Shown: one piece after another, positions 26,422-34,666 of the stretch | How positions within the stretch are numbered: the stretch's first letter is position 1 | Layout: every line of letters begins with the position of its first letter | Source of the DNA: Streptomyces phaeolivaceus | GTDB taxonomy: Bacteria; Actinomycetota; Actinomycetes; Streptomycetales; Streptomycetaceae | Direction: 5' to 3' | Assembly: GCF_009184865.1 (NCBI RefSeq) | Contig: NZ_CP045096.1 | Location: 8,370,001 to 8,434,000 of the forward strand | DNA length: 64,000 nt | Program-made: the position numbers and the translations under genes | Notes under the pieces: model-generated | Seen by the model: the letters and a program-made list of their open reading frames with translations, nothing else | What the model was told of the DNA's origin: nothing | Database searches by the model: none

Positions 26422-28548
26422 TCAGCCCGTGGCCGCGTGTCTGCCGCCGCCGCCCCGCCGGTTGTTCCTGCGGTGCCTGGTCACCGGTACCAGCAGCCCG
26501 GACAGGCCGCCGAGGGCGAGGGCGTACGGCCACCAGCCGAGGCCGCTGTCGGCGGAGGCGCTCGTGTTCGTCAGGGTGTCCTGGGCGTCGGAGCCGGCGC
26601 CGGAGGCGGTGCCCGCGGCGGCCTCGGTGGCCGGTGCGGGGCTCGCCTTCGCCGTGGTCAGGACGACGTCGTTGCCGTCGCCGCCCTTGTAGCTGATCCG
26701 GTAGGTGCTGTCGGCGAGCTTCACCTTCGCGCCCTCGCGCAGTCCGGTGAACGTCCCGGTGTTGGTGCCCTTGCCGCGGTGGTCGATCACGGTGACGCGC
26801 TCACCGGGCCCGCCGACGGCGGCCAGGGCCGCGAAGTCCAGCCCACCGGCCAGGCGCACCGCCCCGCTCACCTTCAACGGCTTCTCCCGCAGCACCAGTT
26901 GGCCCTTCGCGGTCTGGGTGTAGCCGCCGGTCACGGTCGGACCGGCCACGACCACGCCCTCGTTGGTCACCGAGCCCTTCACCGTGCCCTTGCCGGACAG
27001 CGACCTGGTCACCTTCAGCCCGGCCGTGCCCACGTCGAGTGTCGCCCCGGCGGTGGTGAGCCGAAGGGTCTTGCTGCGGGCGAGAGTCGCTCCGGAGCGG
27101 AGTGCCAGCGTGCCCTTGGCGACGGTGGTCGCCCCGGTGTAGGTGATCGCGGAGCCCGTCAGGGTCGTGGTGGCGGCGCCCGACTGGGTGAGCGAGCCGC
27201 TGCCGCCGACCCGCGACAGCGTCACCGGCTTCGAGGTGTTCCGGACGATCAGCGCACCGTTGTTGACCACCTTGTACAGGTCGCCCTTGGTGTAAAGCCC
27301 GCCGTCCCCACCGGACTTGCCGCTGCCCAGCCGCAGCACCGCGCCCTTCTCGACCGTGGTCGAGCCGTTGTAGTACTGGACGGCGGCGAAGGTGACGTCG
27401 TTGCCCTTGGTCCCCGCGATGACGATGTCCCCGGCGCCGGGCGCGGAGAGCGTGTCGTGGAAGCGGCCACCGCCGATGGGGGCGCCCAGGGTCACCGGCC
27501 CGTTGTAGTCGAAGGTGAGCAGGGAACGGGAGCGGGCGGCGAGGAGGTTGATGTACACCGTCTCGGCCGTGCCCGGCATGAAGATCCTGCTGGTGGTGCC
27601 GTCGCCCCACTGGACGTTCGCGCCCTTGATGTTGGTGCCGCGCTTGTTGACGTTCTTGCGGGCGGGCGTCCAGTTCAGGGCGGGGTCGCTGAGCGAGGGG
27701 TTCGTGTCGCCGCCCCGGTCCGACCAGCTGTACTGGCCGGTGAGGATCACCTTGCTGCCGGGCCGCGACTGGACGTTGATGTCGCTGCCGTACTCGCGCT
27801 GGTAGAAGTCCATGCCCTGGGTGACGGTCTGGCCCAGTGGGGTGTCGACGGTCCAGGTGCCCTGGTTGAGGACCTTGCGCGCGTTGGGCAGCGCGGTCGC
27901 GAACTCCGGGCGCCCGGCGTTGACTTGGGTGCCGTTGTCGATGACCCCGCTGAAGGGGTGGGTGCCCGAGAGGTCCCAGGTGGCCCACAGGAACCTCGGC
28001 TGGCTGACCAGACCGGAACCGCTGATGGTCCCCAGGTTGTACTGCGTGTTCTTCAGGGCCAGCCGCAGGGTGCCGTCGACCCGGATGTTGTTCTGGTTGA
28101 GCCGGAACGCCGGGGTGCCGTACGGGTAGTGGCCGATCACCCCGGTCGAGCCGCTGTTCCCGTACTGGAGGGTCGCGCCCCGCTCGACGGTCACGGCGGG
28201 CGGGTCCGGGTGGGTGACGGTGACGTACGGGTGGTTGCCGCCGAGCGTCTTCACGCTCTGCCGCTGCCGGGCCTTCGGGAGGGTGAAGTCGCTGTCCCTG
28301 GTGAGGACCAGCGTGCCTGTACCGCGGACGGTGAGTGTGCCGGTGCCGCTGAACACGCCGTCGTACGTGGTCGTCCCGGACGGCACGGTCACCACCGTGT
28401 CCCCGGTGAGTGTGACGTTCCGCCCGGCCAGGACGTCGGCTGTCGCGTCGCGGGGTCCGGCGGCGGTCGCGGTCGGGGCGCCGAGCATCAGGGCGGTGAC
28501 CGCCAGGGCTCCGGCGGCCGAAGCTGTCTTGTGGATATGGGTGCGCAC
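26422..28548 (-). CDS. Autotransporter-type beta-strand-repeat surface protein with C-terminal anchor
   Basis: The 708-residue protein has a signal peptide (MRTHIHKTASAAGALAVTAL), a long right-handed beta-helix region with repeats such as GTGTLTVRGTGTLVLTRD and TGATTVAKGTLALRSGATLA, then an Ala/Ser/Thr linker. It ends with one membrane helix (WWPYALALGGLSGLLVPV) and a basic tail. The repeats are those called autotransporter-associated, but there is no outer membrane here, so it is probably a cell-surface protein. Beside GH43 genes, binding or cleaving plant polysaccharides is possible. The start is GTG at 28548. Confidence 0.75.
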   Translation of the reverse strand: MRTHIHKTASAAGALAVTALMLGAPTATAAGPRDATADVLAGRNVTLTGDTVVTVPSGTTTYDGVFSGTGTLTVRGTGTLVLTRDSDFTLPKARQRQSVKTLGGNHPYVTVTHPDPPAVTVERGATLQYGNSGSTGVIGHYPYGTPAFRLNQNNIRVDGTLRLALKNTQYNLGTISGSGLVSQPRFLWATWDLSGTHPFSGVIDNGTQVNAGRPEFATALPNARKVLNQGTWTVDTPLGQTVTQGMDFYQREYGSDINVQSRPGSKVILTGQYSWSDRGGDTNPSLSDPALNWTPARKNVNKRGTNIKGANVQWGDGTTSRIFMPGTAETVYINLLAARSRSLLTFDYNGPVTLGAPIGGGRFHDTLSAPGAGDIVIAGTKGNDVTFAAVQYYNGSTTVEKGAVLRLGSGKSGGDGGLYTKGDLYKVVNNGALIVRNTSKPVTLSRVGGSGSLTQSGAATTTLTGSAITYTGATTVAKGTLALRSGATLARSKTLRLTTAGATLDVGTAGLKVTRSLSGKGTVKGSVTNEGVVVAGPTVTGGYTQTAKGQLVLREKPLKVSGAVRLAGGLDFAALAAVGGPGERVTVIDHRGKGTNTGTFTGLREGAKVKLADSTYRISYKGGDGNDVVLTTAKASPAPATEAAAGTASGAGSDAQDTLTNTSASADSGLGWWPYALALGGLSGLLVPVTRHRRNNRRGGGGRHAATG

Positions 28549-28791
28549 GCCAGGGGAGACGGTCCGGGGCTCACCTCGATAACAGAAACTTCGCGAAGCC
28601 CGGCTTCGGTGGTTCGGTTCGTTCCTGTGAGCTTGTGTTCGTTCCGCCCGACCCGTTGACCTAGACGTAACGCACCCTTACCTTTTCGCCGTTCGGAATG
28701 ACTGATCTTGTGCGATATGTCGAACGATTCTGTTTCCTTTTGTTCCCCCCACCTCCCCCCACGTGCGGAAACCCGCAGAGAGGCAGACCGC
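28549..28791. promoter_or_regulatory. Divergent promoter region of the surface protein and GH43 gene
   Basis: This 243-base spacer includes an AT-richer core around 28655-28745 (CCTAGACGTAACGCACCCTT, then TGTGCGATATGTCGAACGAT). The short symmetry CGA-TATG-TCG in the second could be part of an operator. Both promoters are expected here; I cannot place -35/-10 boxes with confidence. Confidence 0.35.
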
Positions 28792-29907
28792 GTGAGCCGC
28801 GAGCGCGAAATCCCCGAAATCCCCGAACCCCCCGACCGCCGACTGCTCCTGAAGGGCGCCCTGGCCGCCGGCGCCCTCACCGCGATGCCCGCAGGCGTCG
28901 CCCGAGCGGCCACGACACACACGTCCGGCTCCCGCCCGGCGTACGTCAACCCGCTGGTCCGCAACCGCGCCGACCCGCACATCAACCGGCACACCGACGG
29001 CTTCTACTACTTCACGGCGACCTCGCCCGAGTACGACCGGATCATCCTGCGCAGATCCCGCACCCTGCGCGGACTGTCGACGGCCGCCGAGTCCGTGATC
29101 TGGCGCAAGCACGCCACGGGCGTGATGGGCGCGCACATCTGGGCGCCGGAGATCCACCGCATCGACGGCAAGTGGTACATCTACTTCGCCTCCGCGCCCG
29201 CCGAGGACGTCTGGGCGATCCGCATCTGGGTCCTGGAGAACTCCCACCGCGACCCCTTCAAGGGCACCTGGGTCGAGCGCGGCCAGTTGAAGACGGCCTG
29301 GGAGACCTTCTCCCTGGACGCCACCACCTTCACCCACCGCGGCTCCCGCTATCTCGCGTGGGCGCAGCACGAGCCCGGGATGAACAACAACACGGCGGTC
29401 TGGCTGTCGAGGATGGCCGACCCGCTCACCCTGACAGGACCGCAAGTACGGCTGACCACACCGGAGTTGGACTGGGAGGTCATCGGCTACAAGGTCAACG
29501 AGGGCCCGTCGGTCATCAAGCGCAACGGCCGGCTGTTCATGACGTACTCCGCGAGCGCCACCGACTTCAACTACTGCATGGGCCTGCTGACCGTCGACGC
29601 GGACGCCGACCTCATGGACCCCGCCAACTGGTCCAAGTCCCCGACCCCGGTCTTCACCAGCAACGACACCACCCGGCAGTACGGGCCGGGCCACAACAGC
29701 TTCACCGTCGCCGAGGACGGCCGCACCGACGTCCTCGTCTACCACGCCCGCCAGTACAAGGACATCGTCGGCGACCCGCTGAACGACCCCAACCGCCACA
29801 CCCGTATCCAGCGCCTCGGCTGGAAGCCCGACGGCACCCCCGACTTCGGAGTCCCCGTAGCCGACACGCCCACATCGAACACCGCGAACACCGCGAACAC
29901 CCAGTAA
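28792..29907 (+). CDS. Secreted GH43 glycoside hydrolase
   Basis: The 371-residue enzyme has a Tat signal (DRRLLLKGALAAGALTAMPA). The five-bladed GH43 propeller follows with YVNPLVRNRADPHINRH (base aspartate), HIWAPEIHRIDGKWYIYFA and VNEGPSVIKRNGRLFMTYSA (acid glutamate). Arabinofuranosidase or related arabinan-trimming activity fits best. GTG at 28792 is preferred because AGAGG precedes it; the frame is open from 28708. It is followed 11 bases later by a second GH43 gene, so both are one operon. Confidence 0.88.
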   Translation: MSREREIPEIPEPPDRRLLLKGALAAGALTAMPAGVARAATTHTSGSRPAYVNPLVRNRADPHINRHTDGFYYFTATSPEYDRIILRRSRTLRGLSTAAESVIWRKHATGVMGAHIWAPEIHRIDGKWYIYFASAPAEDVWAIRIWVLENSHRDPFKGTWVERGQLKTAWETFSLDATTFTHRGSRYLAWAQHEPGMNNNTAVWLSRMADPLTLTGPQVRLTTPELDWEVIGYKVNEGPSVIKRNGRLFMTYSASATDFNYCMGLLTVDADADLMDPANWSKSPTPVFTSNDTTRQYGPGHNSFTVAEDGRTDVLVYHARQYKDIVGDPLNDPNRHTRIQRLGWKPDGTPDFGVPVADTPTSNTANTANTQ

Positions 29908-29918
29908 GGAGAGCTGAG

Positions 29919-31331
29919 ATGAGACGTGCGTACGCGATGCTCCTCGCGCTATGTCTGGCGCTGGCCGGCGCCCTCGTCACCGCCGGCCCCGCCCAGGCGG
30001 CACCGCAGACCGTCCCCAACGGCACCCAGTTCACGGACAGCAGTGGCAACGCCCTCCACGCCCACGGCGGTGGCGTCCTCAAGGTCGGCTCGTACTACTA
30101 CTGGTTCGGCGAGAACCGCAACGCCGACAACACCTTCCGCTATGTCTCCGCCTACCGTTCCACGGACCTCAAGACCTGGGAGTTCCGCAATCACGTTCTG
30201 ACCGAGGCCACCGACCCGGAGCTGGAGACCGCCAACATCGAGCGGCCGAAGGTCATGTACAACGCGGCCACCGGCAAGTTCGTGATGTGGATGCACAAGG
30301 AGAACGGCGTCGACTACAGCGAGGCCCGCGCGGCCGTCGCCGTCTCCGACACCGTCGACGGGAACTACACCTGGCAGGGCAGCTTCCGTCCGCTGGGTAC
30401 GCACATGTCCCGGGACATCACCGTCTTCGTGGACACCGACGGCACCGGCTACATGATCTCGGCGGCCCGCGAGAACTACGACCTCCAGATCTACCGGCTC
30501 ACCGCCGACTACACCGGTATCGCCGCCCTCGTCGCCGACCCCTGGCACGGCGGCCACCGCGAGGCCCCGGCCCTGTTCAAGCGCAACGGCGTCTACTTCA
30601 TGCTCACCTCGGGCGCCACCGGCTGGAGCCCCAACCAGCAGCAGTACGCCACCGCCACCAGCGTCGCGGGCCCCTGGACGGCCATGGCCAACGTCGGTGA
30701 CTCCACCACCTTCGGCTCGCAGACCGCGTACGTGCTGCCCGTGCAGGGCACCTCCACCACCTCGTACCTCTACCTGGGCGACCGCTGGGGCAACTCCTTC
30801 AGCGGCACGGTCAACGACTCCCGGTACGTCTGGCTGCCGCTGACCTTCCCGACCTCCACCACGATGTCCCTGTCCTGGTCCCCGGAGATCACCGTCGACA
30901 CGGCCACCGGCACGCTCACCGGCACCAGCGCCACCTACAACACCCTGATCGCCCGGCACTCGTCCAAGTGCGCCGATGTCACGAGTCAGTCGCAGTGGGC
31001 GGGCGCCCAGATCAAGCAGTACACCTGCAACAGCGGCAACAACCAGAAGTACTGGTTCAAGTCCGTCGGCAGCGGCTACTACCAGCTGACCACCCGTCAC
31101 AGCTCCCTGTGCGTGCAGGAGAACGCCTCCACGACCACCCAGGAGAACTGCAACTCCGCCTCCACCGCCCAGCAGTGGTCGGTGGTGACCTCCGGCTCCT
31201 ACGTCAACATCGTCTCCCGCGCGACCGGCGAGTGCCTGGACGTGAACGGCGCGTCCACCGCCGACGCGGCCGCCGTCATCACGTACACGTGCAACGGCGG
31301 TACGAACCAGCAGTGGACGCGCGGGACATGA
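29919..31331 (+). CDS. Secreted GH43 enzyme with ricin-type CBM13, exo-beta-1,3-galactanase-like
   Basis: The 470-residue protein has a Sec signal (MRRAYAMLLALCLALAGALV). A GH43 domain follows, reading HAHGGGVLKVGSYYYWFGEN, NIERPKVMYNAATGKFVMWM and GHREAPALFKRNGVYFMLTS. This set matches the GH43 subfamily of exo-beta-1,3-galactanases, which trim arabinogalactan main chains. The last 135 residues are a ricin-B-type lectin (CBM13) with three QxW-like repeats (ending GGTNQQWTRGT). AAGGAGAG lies just before the ATG. It converges with the PL4 lyase. Confidence 0.88.
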   Translation: MRRAYAMLLALCLALAGALVTAGPAQAAPQTVPNGTQFTDSSGNALHAHGGGVLKVGSYYYWFGENRNADNTFRYVSAYRSTDLKTWEFRNHVLTEATDPELETANIERPKVMYNAATGKFVMWMHKENGVDYSEARAAVAVSDTVDGNYTWQGSFRPLGTHMSRDITVFVDTDGTGYMISAARENYDLQIYRLTADYTGIAALVADPWHGGHREAPALFKRNGVYFMLTSGATGWSPNQQQYATATSVAGPWTAMANVGDSTTFGSQTAYVLPVQGTSTTSYLYLGDRWGNSFSGTVNDSRYVWLPLTFPTSTTMSLSWSPEITVDTATGTLTGTSATYNTLIARHSSKCADVTSQSQWAGAQIKQYTCNSGNNQKYWFKSVGSGYYQLTTRHSSLCVQENASTTTQENCNSASTAQQWSVVTSGSYVNIVSRATGECLDVNGASTADAAAVITYTCNGGTNQQWTRGT

Positions 31332-31368
31332 CGTCCCGTCAGTTCATTCCGTCAGTCCAATCCGTCGG

Positions 31369-33072
31369 TCAGCTCAGCAGGTCGATCGTGTCGATCGCCG
31401 TGCCCGCGCTGAGATAGGAGGTCGACCCCGACCCGCTCACCACGTTGATCCGCAGCACGTTGTACTGACTCGTGTCCGTCAGCCAGGCGGACGCCGGGAC
31501 GCTGTAGGTGAACGTGTGGTTGTTGCCCCGGTAGGACCCGTTCGTCAGCGAGCGTGTGTTCGGCTGGGTGGGCGGGGAGGGGATCGCCGAGGTCCAGGCG
31601 TCGTTGACGACGACCTGCGGCCGGCCGTTGGCGTAGGCCGTCGTCACCCCGATGCGCAGGGTGTGCGCGGCGGCGGCCTGCGCGGCGGTCAGCCGGAAGT
31701 AGACGAGGAGACCGCTGTTCACGTCCTTCCAGAGGTAGCAGGGGAACGCCGAGGTCTCGGTGCCGCTGCCGATCACCACATTGCCGGTCCAGGCGGCGGC
31801 CCGGACGTCCGACGGATGCGCGTACGTCATCAGGTCGGCGTTCTTGAAACCGCTGGGCGTGCCGTTCCAGTCGTTGATCCGCCAGATCGCGCCCGCGTTC
31901 GACGGGTCGTTCGAGGACGGGATCGCGATCGAGTTCAGCGTCGTCGTCGCGCCCGCCGTGACCGTCACCGAGGTGGTGTACACCGCCAGCTCACCCTTGA
32001 ACACCGTGAGCGTGTACGTCCCCGGCAGCACCCCGGGGACGGAGTAGTTGCCGTCCGAGGCCCGCGCCGAACCCCAGTACTGCGCCGCCGAGTTGGCGAG
32101 GCCCACCGTGTACGCGTACGCCGTGTTGCGGCCGGTGATGCCGACGCCCGCGACCCGGCCCCGGCCGCTCGCCGAGACGTACCCGGACAGGCCGAGCGAG
32201 TCCGCCCACGAGGTGGTCAGCGTGCCCGGGAACAGCGCCGAGGAGGGCGCCCCGCCGTCCGTGAAGGCGATGACGTACGGGCCCTGGAGGCCGAACCGCT
32301 GCTCCTCGGTCTGGTTCTGGCCGTAGTACAGGATCTCGTAGAGGCCGCCGCCGTCCGCGCTCTGGTGGCGCAGCAGGGAGCGGTAGAACGGGCCGCCGGA
32401 GGCCTTCTCGTGGTTGCTGCGGACGACGTACAGACCGACGCTGCCCGTGGTCCAGCCGACGTAGTTGTAGTCGATCACCCGCAGCTTCGAGTAGTGCTTC
32501 GAGCGGGTCTGGCCGTTGGACTTGGCGAAGACGTCCGAGGCCTCGATGGTGGTGGGGGCGTAAGTGTAGGAATCGGGCTCGTCGTTGAGGAACAGGCCCG
32601 CCTTCACGCGCAGGATGAACCGGGTCGCCGAGACCGAGGTGTCGGCCTTGTTGGTCCACAGGTAGACGTTGTTCTCGCCGCTGCGGGCCGCGTAGTAGTG
32701 CCTCAGTGTGCCGTAGGTGACGGAGACGAGGATCGTCGAGCCGGACTGCGTGATGGTGACCGTGGAGCTGCCGAGGCCGGACTCGATGTGCGAGTTCATG
32801 CCGCCGTAGCCCTGGTACTCCGTGCCCCGGTAGACGAGCGAGGCCAGGTCGCCGTTGCTCTTCCTGACCTTGAACACCAGGTTCGCGCCGGTGTCGATGA
32901 CGTAGTGGGTGCCGTCGTCGGTGTAGCCGAAGGCCGCGGCGCGGGCGGTACCGGCCAGCGGCCCGGCGAGCGCGGCTCCGGTGACTCCGGCAGCCGTGGC
33001 GGCGGTGCCGACGACGAAGCCGCGGCGGCCCAGACGGGGTGTCGTGGCGGGTCTGTCGGTGGATTCGGACAT
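31369..33072 (-). CDS. Secreted rhamnogalacturonan lyase (PL4 type)
   Basis: The 567-residue protein has a Tat signal (GRRGFVVGTAATAAGVTGAA). The PL4 catalytic domain follows (DDGTHYVIDTGANLVFKVRK, SHIESGLGSSTVT, RSKHYSKLRVIDYNYVGWTT), then an FnIII-like carboxypeptidase-regulatory-type domain (GVLPGTYTLTVFKGELAVYT) and a C-terminal CBM-like domain (IWRINDWNGTPSGF). PL4 enzymes cut rhamnogalacturonan I by beta-elimination. It is divergent from the acetylesterase, its natural partner. The ATG at 33072 is used because the open frame above it is not signal-like. Confidence 0.88.
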   Translation of the reverse strand: MSESTDRPATTPRLGRRGFVVGTAATAAGVTGAALAGPLAGTARAAAFGYTDDGTHYVIDTGANLVFKVRKSNGDLASLVYRGTEYQGYGGMNSHIESGLGSSTVTITQSGSTILVSVTYGTLRHYYAARSGENNVYLWTNKADTSVSATRFILRVKAGLFLNDEPDSYTYAPTTIEASDVFAKSNGQTRSKHYSKLRVIDYNYVGWTTGSVGLYVVRSNHEKASGGPFYRSLLRHQSADGGGLYEILYYGQNQTEEQRFGLQGPYVIAFTDGGAPSSALFPGTLTTSWADSLGLSGYVSASGRGRVAGVGITGRNTAYAYTVGLANSAAQYWGSARASDGNYSVPGVLPGTYTLTVFKGELAVYTTSVTVTAGATTTLNSIAIPSSNDPSNAGAIWRINDWNGTPSGFKNADLMTYAHPSDVRAAAWTGNVVIGSGTETSAFPCYLWKDVNSGLLVYFRLTAAQAAAAHTLRIGVTTAYANGRPQVVVNDAWTSAIPSPPTQPNTRSLTNGSYRGNNHTFTYSVPASAWLTDTSQYNVLRINVVSGSGSTSYLSAGTAIDTIDLLS

Positions 33073-33136
33073 GGGGGTCCTCCTCGGGTGGTGTGGGGGG
33101 ACTGCGGGTGATTCGGAAGGGTGACAGTTGAATCGT

Positions 33137-33208
33137 TTTCGCGAAAGGGCTTTCGCCGTAGAGAAGTTGGCAATCATGTGAAAAACGCCGGACATCTAGA
33201 AAGCGCTT
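33137..33208. promoter_or_regulatory. Operator-like palindromes between the PL4 lyase and acetylesterase genes
   Basis: TTTCGCGAAA (33137-33146), a CGAAAG/CTTTCG inverted pair immediately after it, and AAGCGCTT (33201-33208) lie in the AT-richer divergent spacer. AAGCGCTT also occurs before the LacI gene at 5.1 kb. A LacI-family repressor probably acts here. Confidence 0.55.
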
Positions 33209-33264
33209 GTCAAACGATGTACCGTCCACCAGCCGGGACTTGTCATTCCTCGGGAGGAGCCGCA

Positions 33265-34311
33265 ATGAGACGTTTCACCATCGCCGCGCTGACGGCGGCG
33301 ACGGCCCTGGGCACCGTCCTCACCGCCGTACCGGCCGAGGCGCACCGGGGGCGGCCCGCGCTCGGCCTGGAGAACTGTGCCGCGAACGCCTGCCACTTCG
33401 ACGTCCCGGCCGGGACGTACGACGTGACGGTCCGCCTCGGCGGCGAGACTGCGGCGAGCACGAGCGTCACCGGCGAGACGCGCCGCACGCTGCTCGCCGA
33501 GACGGCCACGGCGGCCGGGCGGCCCACCTCCCGCAGTTTCACCGTCGACGTCCGCACGCCCGAGGGCGAGCCGACCGGCGCCGACGGCACACCCGGTCTG
33601 GACCTCGTCATCGGCGGTTCGGCGCCCGCGCTGGCCGACATCCGGGTGACCCCCGCCAAGCGGGCCCGGCAGATCCTCCTCGTCGGCGACTCCACGGTCT
33701 GCGACCAGCCCGGCGACCCGTACTCCGGCTGGGGGCAGCAGCTCCCGCAGTACCTCCGCAAGGGTCTCTCGGTCGCCAACTACGCCGACTCCGGCGAGAG
33801 CACGGTGTCCTACCTCGCCGACTCGCGGCTGTGGGCCACGGTCCAGCCGAGGATCCGGGGCGGCGATCTGGTGCTGATCCAGCTGGCCCACAACGACAAG
33901 CAGACCGACGAGGCCACGTATCGGGGCAACCTGGAGACCCTGGTCGCGGGTGTCCGCGCGAAGGGCGGCGAGCCGGTGCTGGTGACCCCGATCGTCCGCC
34001 GCTGGTTCAACGCGGACGGCACGCTGAACAACGGCACGGCGCTGCTGGTCAACGGGCTGGGTGTGGACCATCCTGCGGTCACCCGCGCGGTCGCCGCGGC
34101 GCACTCCGTGCCGCTGATCGATCTCACCGCCGGGACCAAGGCGCTGGTCGAGTCGTTGGGTACGGAGGGTTCCAAGGCGCTGTACCTGTACAACGAGAAG
34201 CGGGACAACACGCATACGTCGGTGCATGGCGCGACCGTCTACGCGGGGCTGGTCCGTGACGAACTCGTCGCCCAGGGGCTGGTGCGTGAGGGGCGGACCA
34301 GGGTGGGATGA
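33265..34311 (+). CDS. Secreted rhamnogalacturonan acetylesterase (SGNH/GDSL)
   Basis: The 348-residue protein has a Sec signal (MRRFTIAALTAATALGTVLT). An N-terminal beta domain (about 33-128) precedes an SGNH hydrolase domain with LLVGDSTVCDQPG (Ser143), SGEST, LIQLAHNDKQTD and DNTHTSVHGA at the catalytic histidine. This is the RGAE pattern; it removes acetyl groups from rhamnogalacturonan so that the lyase can cut. GGAGGAG lies before the ATG at 33265. Divergent PL4 and RGAE genes form a functional pair. Confidence 0.88.
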   Translation: MRRFTIAALTAATALGTVLTAVPAEAHRGRPALGLENCAANACHFDVPAGTYDVTVRLGGETAASTSVTGETRRTLLAETATAAGRPTSRSFTVDVRTPEGEPTGADGTPGLDLVIGGSAPALADIRVTPAKRARQILLVGDSTVCDQPGDPYSGWGQQLPQYLRKGLSVANYADSGESTVSYLADSRLWATVQPRIRGGDLVLIQLAHNDKQTDEATYRGNLETLVAGVRAKGGEPVLVTPIVRRWFNADGTLNNGTALLVNGLGVDHPAVTRAVAAAHSVPLIDLTAGTKALVESLGTEGSKALYLYNEKRDNTHTSVHGATVYAGLVRDELVAQGLVREGRTRVG

Positions 34312-34666
34312 GACCCCTGGGGCGTTCCGACCGGAACCGGGGCGTCCCAGGTTTGTACGCGGGAGGGGGTGGGGGGTGCGGTGCGTTTGCGGGTGCGGGC
34401 CAGGTGGGGGCTGGTCGCGCAGTTCCCCGCGCCCCTGAAAAAGCAGGGGCTGCGCCCCGTGCTTTTTCGGCCCGCGGCCCGGGTTGCCTTTCAGGCCCGC
34501 GGCCCCATCGCCCTTCAAGCCCGCGGGGCCGTGGTCTTTCAGGCCCGCAGGGGCCTGGTCTTCTAGGGGCGCGGGGAACTGCGCGAGAAGCCCCACCGGA
34601 GCCGCACCCGACAACGCACCCCATCCACCCCCCTCCTGAATCAACCCCGGCCAGAAAGCGCACCGT
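34312..34666. repeat. Non-coding spacer with long imperfect inverted repeat enclosing a 24-base repeat array
   Basis: A nearly perfect inverted repeat of about 33 bases (34403-34436 with 34565-34597, cores GCGCAGTTCCCCGCGCCCCT and its complement) encloses four degenerate 24-base units. They start near 34463, 34487, 34511 and 34535 and have the core CTTTCAGGCCCGCGG. The arms are the same Streptomyces repeat class seen at 21.0 and 59.1 kb. I see no credible gene here, although one frame stays open across the units. A transcription-ending role for the acetylesterase gene is likely. Confidence 0.7.

Noticed and set aside
26422..28548. Classical type V autotransporter
   Set aside because: There is no beta-barrel translocator domain and the host has no outer membrane; the C-terminus is a single membrane helix.
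34369..34566. A 65-residue protein in the spacer before the DUF2264 gene
   Set aside because: The frame is only the translation of the 24-base repeats and their flanking arm, with no ribosome site.
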